A DNA stretch of 64,000 nucleotides from Rhexocercosporidium sp. MPI-PUGE-AT-0058 (lineage: Eukaryota; Ascomycota; Leotiomycetes; Helotiales): assembly GCA_020746875.1 (NCBI GenBank), contig JAGTJL010000045.1:36689-100688 (forward strand), given 5' to 3'. Positions 20,841 to 33,856 of this stretch are shown here, one piece after another. Position 1 is the stretch's first letter. Each line of letters begins with the position of its first letter. Both the position numbers and the translations under genes were made by a program. The notes below the pieces were generated by a model, which saw only the letters and a program-made list of their open reading frames with translations, did not search any database and had not been told where the DNA came from.

Positions 20841-23800
20841 ATGTCAACGCATCAGGAGACTGGCTCCGGCCCGGTATTGAGCATGGCCGAGGCGATTGCT
20901 AATGGGAACAGTGCAAATGGTAATGTCGTCGGCATCAATGGGGACATCAATGGGGACATCAATGGTGGTATTAATGGTTATGCTCTCGGTGGTGTCAATG
21001 GCTTCGCCAATGGCAGCGGCATTCCCGCAACTAACGGGCACGGCCGTGGTAGTGAGGATCGGCATGTCCACGGCGAAGACGACGAATTGAAGAAGCCTGC
21101 TGAGAGCTTTGCTTCCAAGACCAAGTTTGATCAATTATCATATGAACCGATAGCCATCATCGGCTGCGGCATGCGACTACCTGGTGCCATCGACACTGAT
21201 GAAGCGCTCTGGCAGCTTTTGAGTGGCAAGAAAGACGGCCGTTGTAGAGTCCCCTTGGATCGATACAACGTTGATTCTTTCTATGGGCCTGGAAAAGCCG
21301 GCCATGTCTGCACAGAATTTGGGTATGATGAGCATGATTCAATTGATCCTATGCGGGCTTTCGTTGACTTGGTTCTTTAGGCACTTCCTCGAACACGTAA
21401 ACCTTGCTGAAATCGACTCGTCATTTTGGTCAATGACACGCAAGGAGATAGAGGTCATGGACCCTCAACAGCGCCTTGCTCTAGAAGTTGTCTATGAGTG
21501 TTTACAAAGCTCAGGTACTACCGACTGGAAGGGCAAGAATATTGGAGTCTTCTTTGGAATCTATGGCGAGGTACTAGCCCACTGATTCCACTTTTTACTT
21601 GAAGAAGCTGCCGGTAAATGATACTGACTGCCCTGTCAGGATTGGGCTGATATGCAAGCAAAAGAAAGCAATCAGTCTGGGATGTACCGCATCACCGGAT
21701 ATGGAGACTTTGTGGTGGCCAACAGAGTTTCATACGAATTTGGCTTCACCGGTCCTTCGTAAGTGTTGAACCCCGACAAAGGTGTGAGTTGATAGGCTGT
21801 TGGGTTGTGCTGAAAAAATATAGGGTCGTGACTCGAACTGCTTGTTCCTCCTCATTGACCGCTCTGCATGATGCTTGTCTAGCGGTGCAGAGAGGCGAGT
21901 GTGAGTCTGCAATCGCAGGCGGCACCAATCTCATCATGAACCCGCACATGACAATCGCGATGACTGAACAGGTATGGTCTTCCACCGCTCCGCTTCCCCG
22001 GTCCTGTCGTGCATTTTGTCGTGACATTGAGCTAATGTATGCACCGCATCTTTTCAGGGCGTTCTTTCAGTAGACGGAGCATGTAAGACATTCGACAGCG
22101 CTGCCAATGGGTACGTCCGAGGTGAAGGAGTAGTGGCAGTCCAAGTCAAGAGCTTGTCCGCTGCTATCAGAGACAGCGACCCTATCCGAGCCATCATTCG
22201 CTCATCCTGCACAAACTCAGACGGTCGGACAGCCGGCCTGGCTCTACCAAATTCAGAAAGCCACGAAGCACTTATGAGGCGCAGCCACAAGTTGGCAGGT
22301 CTCGATGTAAGATATACCGCAATGATCGAATGCCACGGAACCGGCACCCAAGTTGGTGACCCGTTGGAAGCCTCTGCAGTGGCGCGGGTTTTTGGCGATC
22401 ACGGCATATATATTGGTTCTATCAAGCCAAACCTCGGACATTCTGAGGGCGCGTCAGGAATCACGAGTGTTATCAAGGCCATGTTATCACTTGAGAAACA
22501 GCTCATTCTTCCAAACATCAACTTCCACAATCCCAACAAGAAGATTCCCTTTGACAAGTACGACATCTCTGTACCGACGGAAATTTTGCAGTGGCCCCGC
22601 GGGAAAGCAGAGCGGATCGGCGTCAACAGCTTCGGTATTGGTGGCGCAAACGCTCATGTATCGCTCGAGTCTGCGACTGAACACGGGTTAGCCCGTCCCA
22701 AACCCTCCGAGAAAACCTTCCAATCTCACCACCTTCTGAACTTTTCCGCAGCAAGCGCTGAAGCCCTGGAGAAAATTGTCAAAGTACACGAGGCATATTA
22801 TCAACAACATCCAGAACGTCTTGTGGATCTCAGCTATACGCTCACAGTCAGACGACAACCGCTGGAGCATCGCGCTTTCTGTGTCGTACCAGCAGACACA
22901 GAACCTGGAACCCCCTTTCAGGTGTCTCCACTCGAGTCGTCGATTGAGGCGCGCTCAGCAACCTTCGTGTTCACTGGTCAAGGCGCTCAGTATGCTCAAA
23001 TGGGAGCCGACTTACTCCGCACCAATGATGTCTTCCAGGCCAGCGTAGATTCGATGGAGAAAGTCCTGGCCAAATGCCATCACCCACCGACATGGTCTTT
23101 ACAAGAAGAACTTCTTAAGAGCTCAAAGGAAACCAATTTGGCTCTGGCAGAGTACTCTCAGCCGTGCTGTACCGCCGTGCAAGTCGCTCTCGTCGATGTT
23201 CTCAGATCCTGGGGTGTGAAGCCAGCGGCTGTCGTCGGCCATTCAAGTGGGGAAATAGGAGCAGCTGTAAGTGAAGTCACTGTATTGTATGTTCTTCTTG
23301 ATACTTACGTTTCGCGCCAGTATGCTAGCGGTATGCTTTCCGCTGCTGATGCAATCAAAGTTGCCTACTATCGAGGAATTGTTTCGAAAAACGTCGAGAC
23401 CGACGGAGGAATGGCCGCTGTGGGTCTTTCTCGCAGCCAGTGTGAAAAATGATTTGATTTGATTTAATTAATAGCTATTAATAATATTTAAATCAAGCAA
23501 AATCTTAATTAATCAAAATCAAATCAAATCAAATCAAATTAATCAAGTATTAATTGATTAATTTGACTAATATAAGAGCCGCATCCTAATTAGGACTAGA
23601 TTTTAAAACTAAGCTTAAAGAAGATTAGTATATATTAATAATAGAATCAATTAAAGTCTAACAGTCTCGGTTAATCTAGAGAGCCTCGCTTAACCCTAAA
23701 TAAAGTAAGAAACATATTTTATTTAATTTATAACACTTAATTAGTAATTAATATTAGATTAGTAAGCCTTATTAATAACCTAGTAATAATATAGTCGTTT

Positions 23801-26800
23801 TAAGATCGAAAAGCAAAAGGTTTTATTAATAGAAAGCCTATTTATAAGTAAGTGTTTGTATTTGTCAGTAAATTCTAAATACTAATTTAAAGAATTCAAC
23901 AGGTTTTTACTTGTTATTTATTTAATCAAGTAGTTTATAAGTTGATTATTCTTTAAATTCATTCATTATTTATTAAAATACTCGCTAATTTAAGCTATTC
24001 TTATATTATATATAAATATCGAAAGAAAAAAGTCATTAATCAAATTAATTTAGATCAATCTAGATTAATTAATCAAAATCAAATCAAATCAAGTAAAATT
24101 TCGATTAATCAAAATCAAATCAAATCAAATCAAATTAATCAAATATTAATTGATTTATATGATTAATTTTGCTCACACTGCTCGCAGCCAAGTCAAGCCG
24201 CACTTAAGACAAGGCGTCATCATCGGATGTGAAAATAGTCCGTCCTCGATCACGCTGAGTGGTGATTCGGACATAGTGCAGGAAGTCATGGAGAGTATAC
24301 GTGAACAATACCCGGAAGCCCTAGTGAGAAAGTTGCGTGTCGATTGCGCATACCACTCTCACCATATGAAGCCCGTCTCGTCGACTTATGCAGAGCTCTT
24401 GTCTTGGATCTCAGCAAAGCCCCCGAGCATCCCGTTTTACTCTTCTGTGACAGGCGAGAAAGTGGATGCAGCTGCACTGGACGCTTCGTACTGGGTCTCA
24501 AACTTGCTTTCCCCTGTTCTGTTCCATCCGGCGGTATCTCGATTGTTGGGTGACCTCCCGGATGCTGTGCTCGTGGAGGTTGGGCCTCACTCAGCACTCG
24601 CTGGTCCTTTACGGCAGACAATGAAGGCCACCAATTCTGCAAAGGCAGAGTATGTTGGCACGCTTCTGAGAGACAAGAATGCTTCTGCTGCGATGTTGAG
24701 CAGCATGGGTAGCCTCTTCCAGCGCGGCGTTCACGTATGCTTTGAAAGTGTGGTGCCAAAGGGCAATGTCTTGACGGATTTGCCAAGGTATGCCTGGCAC
24801 AGACAAGGCCCTTACTGGACCGAAAGTCGTCTCTCTCAAGGTTGGAGGCAGCGAGAGTTTCCCAGGCATGACATTCTTGGGGCGCGTGTTGTGGAAGCTT
24901 CCGAGTACGACCCGACCTGGAGGTGTTTACTGTCACTCGACGATGTGCCATGGATCCGTGATCATGACATCTCGCACGATCTTGTCTTTCCTGGAGCTGG
25001 GTATGTGGCTATGGCAGGTGAGGCTATACGCCAGCTGACCGGGGAAATCGATTTCACCGTGCGTGAAGTGACCATTAGCAATGCTCTGGTTTTGCTGGAA
25101 GGTGCAACGACCGAGGTAATTACTCACCTCAAACCAGTTCGCTTGACTACTACTCTGGACTCGACCTGGTACGATTTTGACATTGCTTCTTACAACAGTA
25201 GCAGCGGTCGGTGGATCAAGCACGCTGTCGGTCAGGTGCGAGGTGGGTGTAGTTACGAAATCAACTCACCACAGATTGCTCCTGAGCAGCGCGTGGTTGG
25301 ATCGCCAAAATGGTACTCGGTCATGAAGAGATTCGGACTAAACTATGGCCCACGCTTTCAGGGCATGAGAGATATCACGGCCGGGATCTCAAAGCGGCGG
25401 GCGACGGCATACATCGACAACATATCCGGGGACTCGGAAAGCTTTTACACGATGCACCCATGCACTATTGACTTTGCCTTCCAGCTCTTTAGTGTCGCAG
25501 CTTTCAAGGGCTTGTCTCGTCTCTTCACGCAACTCTCGGTACCGACCTATATTGGAGAACTTTACATCCGGCCATCTGCCACGGAGATCTTCATTGAAGC
25601 CGATGCCGAAGTCACCCCCAGAGGTGCATTCTTTGGCGACGCCGTTGGCGTTTCATCAGATGGGTCCACTGTGTTTAGGTTGAAAAGCCTTAAGCTGTCA
25701 CCCTTGACAGATGCGAGTGACGTCCGCGGCAATGATCCACACGCCGCTGTCGAAATGGTGTGGAAGCCAGATATCAACCAGCTAAATCCTGCAAACTTGA
25801 TGCATGTGACGAAACACTCAGAAAATCAAGGCCTGATTGTGGAGAGAATGGCATTGGCGTGCATGATAGAATCGAGCCTTCTCCTGGCGGAACTAGACAT
25901 CAACGACGAGTTCCTCCTGAAGTTTCGCGCCTGGCTGTACAAGGTGTACCAGGCTACACTGAAGGGTGACTATGCTCCCGTCGAAGATGACAGCTATATC
26001 GCAGCGATGTCTTCGGCCGATCGGCGGTCGCTGATCGAGAGCTTGCACTAAGAAAGCTTGCAAACCGATGCGTGGCCAATTTCAACAGCCGTGTACAGGA
26101 TCTTCCACGCCATCGAAGGCATCGTTGCTGGCACCACCGAGGCACTCCAAGTACTGCTCGAAGACGACCTTTTAGCCCGCGTATACGATTTCGGGAGACT
26201 GTCCAACTTCAATGACTTCTTCACCCTGGTTGCACACCAGAAGCCGGATCTCAGAATCCTTGAAGTGGGTGCGGGAACAGGCGGTACTACGGCTGAGGTC
26301 CTGCCAGCATTGTCGAGCTTGAAGCCTTACGATGATCGTAATTATCTGTCGTACACTTTCACGGACGTGTCACCGGGCTTCTTTGGGAGCGCGAAGGAGA
26401 GATTCAAAGACCACGACGCTGTCTAGTACCGGGTGTTGGATATTTCAAAAGATCCTCTCGATCAGGGTTTTGCGGAGGGTAGTTTCGATCTTATCATCGC
26501 TTCAAACGTAGGCTGCTTCCTGGAAACCTGGAGTTCATTTGTCACTGGCTAATTACTACACAGGTTCTACACGCGACACCTGACCTTGTACAGACTCTGA
26601 TTAACTGTCGAAAACTTCTTACTGCTGAAGGATGGCTTTTCCTCCAAGAACTCTCGCCACCGACGAAGTGGATCAATTATGTTATGGGGGTTTTGCCTGG
26701 GCGGTGGCTTGGTGAGAGTGACGGTCGAGCAGAAGTGAGTCATTTTCGCCTTCACATACCCCAATTGAGTTGCTAGGCTATCGTTTGAGCCGAGATGAAA

Positions 26801-29800
26801 GTTTTATGAAGCTAAATCTTTACTCACAGGAACCATATCTGTCTCCACAGTGGGAGCCGTACCTGCGTGCTGCCGGCTTCGATGGTGTGCAATCAGTTCA
26901 TCATGACGAACAGTTCAATGCGACCATGGTATCCAGACCTATAATGGCAGCAGCTGCAAAGAGGGTGACTATTCTTGCCAAAGACCTGGCAGCGAACTAC
27001 GTTGACGAGATCGTTTCTCGGCTACAATCGGAAGGATATCAAATCGATCGCCGTGCGTGGGGCGAAAACTGTCCAGCAGGACAAGACATTGTTGCTCTTC
27101 TCGATATCGACGCTCCATTCGTGCACAATATTGACGAAGCCCAATATTCTCAATTCAAAGATTTCTTATTGGCAAGCAAAGAAGCCCGGAACGGGATCCT
27201 GTGGATAACCGGCAGTGCGCAGAACAATTGCTCAGATCCACGCTACGGCATGTTCCTCGGGTTTGCCAGAACATTGAGGACGGAGCTCGAAGTCAATCTG
27301 GGCACGTTGGAAGTGGACAAATTTGACGTGTCGACATGGAAAGCCATCGCGAAAGTCCTGCCCCAGTTCCAGAGACGTGCTTCTGTCGAAGGGTCGGCTA
27401 AGAAGCCGGATATGGAGTGGGCTTTTTCGAACGACGAGATACTCATTCCGCGCTTCCACTGGACATCGGTAAATGAGGTGCTGACCGCAGAAAAATCGAA
27501 CGGGCAGGCACAAAAGCTGGATATAGAGAAACGCGGCATCTTGAATTCGCTGTATTGGAAACAGTACATGCCTACTGAGCCTCAAGGTCCGTATCAAACC
27601 AAGTGTATCACGCAAATGGTAGAAGCTGACACTGCTACAGGCAACTACCTCCGCGTGCGGAATTATGCGGTGGGGTTGAACTTCAAAGACGTACTTATCT
27701 CGATGGGCATCGTCGAAGGCACAGTCGTGGAAGGCGATGGCTTAGGTTGCGAGAGTGCAGGAATCGTAAAGAAGGTAGGCCCAGAAGTCAAGGATCTCGC
27801 GGTCGGGGATCGGTGCATTGTCTTTGCAAGCGGTGCATTCGCGACATCTCTGACCACTAGCGAAAAAGTCTGCGTCAAGATACCAGATTCACTATCTTTC
27901 ACGGACGCAGCTTCCATAGCTACGGTCTACTGCACGGTCATATACTCTGTTATCGACAAAGCAAGACTCGAAAAGGGACAGGTTAGTTGAGAATTGGAAA
28001 TATCCTACTGTTCTGTTACTAACTGCGGCAGACGATACTCGTCCATAGTGCGTGTGGAGGTGTCGGCATTGCGGCCATTCAAGTCTGGTATGTCCTTTCC
28101 CGGAGATCTTACAAATAAATACTGACGTGTTCTGAAAGCCGAGCCTTGGGTGCAGAAGTAAGTAATTTCTGTTTACACTGGAGGTGTGGAGTTAATCATC
28201 ACTCAGATCTATTGCACAGTGGGAAGCGAAGAAAAGGTCCGATGGTTGATGGACAACCACCACATCCCAAGAGATCATATCTTCAACTCACGTGACCAAA
28301 CATTCCAACGAGATGTACTGGAAGCCACAGGAGGCAGAGGCGTCGACGTCGTGCTGAATTCGGTTTGTCTATCCAGTCTCACGCCAGTCTTTCTTGATCC
28401 CTTGCTGATACATGTACAGCTATCAGGAGAACTTCTACATGCCAGTTTGGCAGTGTGTCGCTGAATTTGGATGCATGGTTGAGATCGGCAAGCGAGACCT
28501 CATTGGCAAAGGCAGCCTAGCTCTCGATCTATTCGAGCGCAACCGATCGTATTTCGGTGTCGATTTTGCACAAATCTGCGGCGAACGGCCGGAGATTGCT
28601 TCGAGGCGAGTATATATCCACACTATGGCTGCGGACGTCGGACTGATCCATTCGCAGATTGCTCAAGGAAATGATGGAATTCTTCAACCGGGGTGAGATT
28701 GGACCTATTCATCCGATCACTCACTTTGAGGGCAGTTAGATTGAGGATTCTATGCGTTTCATGCAGAAGGGCAGCCACATCGGTAAAGTGGTCGTCTCGC
28801 TGCCGGATTGTAACGCGCTGGCCACTCGTACGGGTAAAGAGGTGTTTAAGCTGCAACCGGATGCATTGTATCTCTTAGTGGGTGGGCTAGGCGGTCTTGG
28901 ACAAGCGATTGCGGTGTGGATGGCGGAGGCTGGAGCTACCGAGCGTGAGTTCTTTTTCTCGAGTGGTGCTTCTGACCAGATATTGACAGATTTAACAGTC
29001 ATCTTTCTCTCCCGACCTGCTGGAACCTCTGACACTTACAGCAGTTTCGTTGCGGAGCTCGATGCACTAGGATGCAAAGCAATCATAATCCAAGGAAGCG
29101 TCGTCAACGAAGCAGATGTTGAAAAGGCGATGGTTGCTGCAACTAAACCCCTTGCCGGAATTTTGCAAGCCTCAATGGTACTCCACGTAAGTTGATCAAT
29201 ATTTCAGGAGAACAAACAATTGATAGTTCATGACAGGATGTAGCTTTTCCATCGATGTCATTCGACGACTGGCAAACGGTCACTCAGCCAAAAGTACAAG
29301 GAACCTGGAACCTTCACAACGCCTCCGTGAATCTGGGTTTGGATTTGGATTTCTTCCTGCTCTTCAGCAGCTGGAGTGGGCTTGTCGGACAATGGGGCCA
29401 AGCGAACTATGCTGCAGGCAATTCTTTCCTCGATTCCTTTGCTCAGTACCGACGAAACATGGGGCTGGCAGCTTCGACGGTGGACATCGGTATCATGGAA
29501 GACATTGGATATGTCAGCCGTAACGCCCACGTGCTGGAGCACTTCCGTACCACCTCCACCCACGTGCTCTACGAGTAAGACCTGCTGGACTCTTTGCATC
29601 TGATGATCAAGCGAGGCGCAGCAAAAGCAAGTGAGAAAAATCAGCTGGCTATCGGATTACGCTCAACACAGCTTCTCTCTGCACCAAACAACCGTACGGT
29701 GTGGAGGAACGACCCGCGGATGGCTCTGTATTTCAACATAGAGAGCCAGAGTGGCACGACGACATCAACAGGGAATGACGAACTCCGACACTTCCTTGCA

Positions 29801-30097
29801 GAGGTAGCTGCCGATGCTTCGATCTTGGACAGCGAAGAGTCCATCACTTACATCGCGACGGAAATCGGGAAAACGCTCTTTGGTTTTCTGATGAGAAATG
29901 TCAGTTCTCTCGACGTCAGGGAGTCTTTCGGTGCTTTGGGTGTTGATTCGCTCGTCTCTATTGAGCTGAGGAATTGGTTCAAGCAACGGTTGGGGTGCGA
30001 GATTACTGTTCTGGATATCTTGGGCTCGTCGAGTATTCTCGCGTTAGGAGAGCATACTGCGGTTCTTTTGAAAGGTAGATTCACGAGTGGTAGTTAG
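20841..30097 (+). pseudogene. Highly reducing polyketide synthase PKS1, disrupted
   Basis: Iterative type I PKS that would build a reduced, methylated polyketide. ATG 20841 begins an Asn-Gly-rich leader. Domains: KS 21140-22680 (TACSSSL, ECHGTGT, IKPNLGHSEG); AT 22960-24790 (GHSSGEIGAA); DH 24850-25720 (His in WIRDHDISH, Asp in HPCTIDFAFQL); C-methyltransferase 26240-26760 (LEVGAGTGGTT); ER 27590-28640; KR 28860-29560 (VGGLGGLG, NYAAGN); ACP 29880-30050 (GVDSLVSIEL). No thioesterase or NRPS part follows. Early introns: 21323-21380, 21571-21639, 21759-21823, 21972-22057, 23267-23320. Lesions: a hAT MITE in the AT (23438-24180); stops TAA 26049, TAG 26424, TAG 28737 and TAA 29576, each where Gln is expected; and an extra base near 28447 in the ER. 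The splice site after 28610 is ambiguous. Product unknown. Confidence 0.93.
23438..24180. mobile_element. hAT-type MITE, copy 2 (743 bp), inside PKS1
   Basis: Ends CAGTGTGA and CACACTG, as in copy 1, with a perfect 8-bp target duplication CTCGCAGC (23430-23437 and 24181-24188). The interior matches copy 1 at 14941-15647 along nearly its whole length, with small indels (707 versus 743 bp). Both show the subterminal AAATC/GATTT arrays. It lies in the exon coding the acyltransferase domain. Element plus one duplication is 751 bp, and the coding frames on the two sides agree once it is discounted, so before insertion the gene was open here. Confidence 0.95.
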
Positions 30098-30245
30098 TTC
30101 TGGTCTGTATTTAGAAGTTGTATGGAGTCGGATCATATCTATAGGTTTTTCTTTACAAAACTTTCGATTCATTGCCACAACTCAGGGTGTGAACTTCTCA
30201 TTTACTTAAAATATCTTTCACGGCGTAGACTCCCGGTTGTTCAAT

Positions 30246-31264
30246 TCACCAATGCGAGCTAATGAAACAACATCCTTCGCTCACCCATGGCTCATCAATG
30301 GTCAAGTCTACATCGAAAGAATGTTCTCCCGGCCGTATTGACATTAGCAATGGCGTCTCTGGGACAGCCTCTCTCACGTGTTCTCCAAATTTGACAGCGC
30401 ATTCTACTGGGACCTGTATCGTATCTGATCAGCATGCCATTTCTATTTCTATGCCGGTAACAGTGCTTACAACAGAATCCTGCTCTCCATGCACCACCCA
30501 CGTTGGAGGCAAGATTGTTATAGCCCTCAGATTAGCAACCACATCCAGCCTCGAATCAGGATTCCTCTTCGCCGTTCTCGGAAGCCACCCTTGCTGCACC
30601 GTAGCCATGACCAAACCCCAGTCCTCAGATGGATTACCCGACGTTCTCGACTTTCCTTTACTCCGCGCGATATAAGACCGAATCAACGCCTCCGCCTCCC
30701 GGGGAGCAGGTGGTCTTGATCCCCCTATAATCCTCGGCTTGGGCATATTGAGCAAAGGAACATCGAAACCGAGCGGACCATACAGCGCCAGCACAGCTCT
30801 GATTTGCACATCCTGATGTTCAAGCGCAGAGTGCACTCCAATGACCGCTCCCGAGCTCTGGCCTGCACAAACGGTCCTCTTAACATCCGGCCGCACATCC
30901 CACTCCTCCTCGGCCGCGATCTGGGGAAGGGTCTTTGTATACCACGCCCAGAACGCGGCGACGTCATCCAGGACATCGCTCGGGCTGGCTTCTGGCATGA
31001 GTCTGAAATCGGGGGAGATGATCATCGCGGCTTGCGACTGTGCGAATTGGATGAGCCATGTTGGCATCCAAGGCTCGTACATGCGGTCACCAGTTATGAA
31101 GCCGCCGCCATGCCAGAAAACCAGGACTGGGCATGACGCAGTTCCTGGCTCCATGTTCTTTGGTCTCAAGACTGATGCGATAGATCATGGTTGGCAACTA
31201 TGCAATACACGAGATCTGCTCGGTTGAACTGGGCGAATTTTGAGATCACGGGGGGAGACACCAT
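30246..31264 (-). pseudogene. HSL-type esterase/lipase (alpha/beta hydrolase), frameshifted
   Basis: These enzymes hydrolyse or transfer acyl esters and in polyketide clusters may trim or release the product. From ATG 31264 a first stretch (SKFAQFNRADLVYCIVANHD) resembles the family's N-terminal strand. The main frame then carries the oxyanion motif HGGGF (about 31110), the nucleophile Ser in GQSSGA (about 30855) and the acid Asp in VHGEQDSV (about 30480). A 57-base intron (30470-30414, GTAAGC...CAG) leads to a last exon with the catalytic His in GEHSFD and a TGA at 30246-30248. The N-terminal stretch and the main frame differ by one base near 31166-31172, and no intron of sensible length and phase repairs this. 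The triad is intact. If translation could start at the internal ATG (residues NMEPG), a shorter protein is possible. It is convergent with PKS1, with stop codons 150 bp apart. Confidence 0.75.
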
Positions 31265-32075
31265 TCTCGGGTTGGCGGTCGTTTGAGGTATGCTTTTCAA
31301 TATGCCTGTTACAGCACTGTGTTTTCCCCCATAGTCGACTGTATGTAGCGCATTTGGTGGTAGTTGCAACTACTGCAGGGTAGGCAATGATGTGCCTGCG
31401 TTTGGGGGTCGCTGAGTCAGCTGGACTCGACGCTGGGCATTTAGTCGGGGCCCGACACGCACTGCTCGGCGACTCGGCGAGGGGCACCCACTCCTAAGTT
31501 CTGATTACCTTGTAGGCAATGCCAAGATATACAAATGACACATGCATTCGAGAGCCAATTGTTGCTCGGTTAGTCTGTTATCTGGGCTTGAAAGGACCCT
31601 GCCAATGATGGAGTGGAGCCGGTTCCACTCCAGTACGAAAAAGACGATTTAGTAGATCTAGTTACGGAAGGAAATATCTTAGCATAACTAGATGAAATAT
31701 ATTGTAGTTACTACAATTAAATATGAAACGTGTTATATGTAATTTATCCAAAATTGCAGTTCTAGATAATGAAAGCGTTTCTTGCTTAACTCACGGATAA
31801 AGAAATAACAATTTCCTATGCCTTAACTTCTTTATAAATAATTTGGTGTTGATGGAAAAAAAGAGTTGTGTTTATTTGCATAGTGTTGACAAGACACAGC
31901 CAAATAAACCCAGCTTATACTTATAATAACCAACAGCACACGCATTGCCAGTCAGAGATCTGAAGCCTGGTAAGCGAGTGAGAGTGGTCGACCGCATGGA
32001 ACAATTTTGACTGAGAACTACCATAGTAGAATATCGACTAGCTATTACTAGATACATTTCGAAGTACGACGCCTG
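31265..32075. other. Intergenic
   Basis: The esterase promoter side plus the 3' side of the acyl-CoA ligase gene. Composition becomes AT-rich from about 31650 to 31870. A short palindrome ATTGTAGTTACTACAAT is present near 31700. No gene or element is recognised. Confidence 0.45.
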
Positions 32076-33856
32076 TCAGAGCAACTCTCTCAGACCTTTA
32101 CGCAATATCTTCCCACTAGGATTGCGCGGTATGCTGTTAACGAACCTCACCTCGCATTTCGCCACCTTGAACCGCGCCACAAAGAGCAGCAGATTATCCG
32201 TGATATCCGCACAGCTTACTTCTCCTCCCTTCGCCACAACAAAAATGACGGGGTGTTCGCCAACGCCAGAACCGTGCCCTACCACATCAGCGTCGAGGAC
32301 TCGCGGGTTCTTGTAAAGCGCGGCTTCCAACTCGGCTGGCGCTACTGACCACCCGTTTACCTTGATCATGTCCTTGACACGGTCGACTAGGTAGATTTTA
32401 CCATCTGAGCTGTACCCAATATCTCCTGTCCTGAGCCATCCGTCCACGGTGAAGGCTTCCGCTGTCGCGGAGGGGTTGTCTAAGTAGCTGCGCGGCATCT
32501 GTGGTGCTCTAACCAGAAGTTCTGACGCGAGTTGCCGGCCGTCAACGAGTAGAGAGAGGATCGAGGCCGCTGGTACGAATCTCGTAGCCTGGAACTGCTC
32601 GACCAACCGACCCCGTGTCGTCACATTCGGGATATGGGAACGTTGTAAACCACCCTCCTTCGCTCATGCTCCATCCCTGTATCAACCGCACCGGCGGTTC
32701 GAATAACTGGACGAAGGTTAATCGTAATGGCGCGGACAGCGGCGCACCAGCACAGATGACGGTTTGAAGCGACTGGATGTTCTGGCGCGCTTCTGGATCT
32801 TCTTTAGCTTGGTTGGATAGCCGCATCAGAACTGGAGGCGCGACCAGCGTTTCTGTAGCGGAGAACTGGTGCACTTTTTGCGCAAAGGATTCGTCGTAAC
32901 GCCGCATGTAGAACGAGGGCAGTCCGAGACGAAAGGAGTTTATGGTCATGTCTATGAATGAGTAGGCGTGGAACATGGGCGTGCAGTATAATCGGCGGAC
33001 AGGGTATGGCTTCGGAACGTCTTCAGTTGCCTTGCTTTCCAAGATCAGCTCACGGTGTGTCCGTTGGATCATTTTTGGGAGGCCCGTTGTACCAGACGTG
33101 GAGAAAATAGTGGCAGGGAAGTTGTTTGGGATTCCTTCTAGTCTTGATTCCAGTGTTCTCGTTCGTGGACGCTGAAGCAGGTCATGAAGCGTTCTGTGAC
33201 CGCTGGCAAGCTTCGTACCACTTGTGTCTTCAGACAAAATGTCCGTCCAGATAACAATCTCAATATTTCCAACACATGCATCTATAGCAGTCTGTACCGT
33301 CTGTAGGTGCTCTAGATGCGTAATCACGCATGTGGCTTTGGAAGAAGTGAAGTGGTGCTGCAACTCAACGCTGGTGGATGCTGCATTGGTGCCTGTCCAT
33401 GTACACGCTGGTGCGAGTATCGCCAGCACAAGCACAGGGTATAAGACCTGTTGACATTGAGTCAGCAAGAATCCACCACTACCGATATGGGCCTTGTGTG
33501 TACATCGTTTGGAGAATGTACGCAAACTGTCCTCCTAGGCTCAAATGAGCCAGCCAAGCCAGCCATCAAGTCGATGGCTTTGAATTTGGTCAGGTATCGT
33601 GACGGCTGCTCCGCATCCGTGAGTGTCTGGCTATGTTAGTATTCGTTCTTCATGATTTTGTTTATGATGCAATACTGACTGGTTTATTCTCGTCGTACGT
33701 TCCAGAGAATGCCCATGACACTAGATTCCTTACCGATCTCGAAGGTTGTGTAGGTACCAGAGGGAGCGGCGGCGGCCCCAATGGGCTTCGATATGTGTCT
33801 GGATGTATGCCAATCAGAGCTTCTTCAACCACACACTGATCATTTACGACTGCCAT
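32076..33856 (-). CDS. Acyl-CoA ligase (4-coumarate-CoA ligase-like, ANL superfamily)
   Basis: Activates a carboxylic acid to its CoA ester through an acyl-AMP; in a PKS cluster it could supply a starter or recycle an acid. Exons on the minus strand: 33856-33680, 33626-33504, 33447 onward, with introns GTCAGT...CAG and GTACAC...CAG. Motifs in order: SPND then YPVLVLAILAPACTWTGTN, the P-loop FSTSGTTGLPKMIQRTH (about 33110), GWSMSEGG (about 32665), WLRTGDIGY (about 32425) and the catalytic Lys in RNPSGKILRK (about 32100). It ends in LRELL with no clear peroxisomal signal. Near 32522-32576 the frame changes. Either a 55-base intron (GTACCA...CAG, phase-consistent but dropping the usual short loop before LLVRAPQM) is used, or a one-base frameshift has hit a segment that still reads VDGRQLA. 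The start is uncertain; an ATG at 33943 is also in frame. Divergent from PKS2. Confidence 0.82.
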
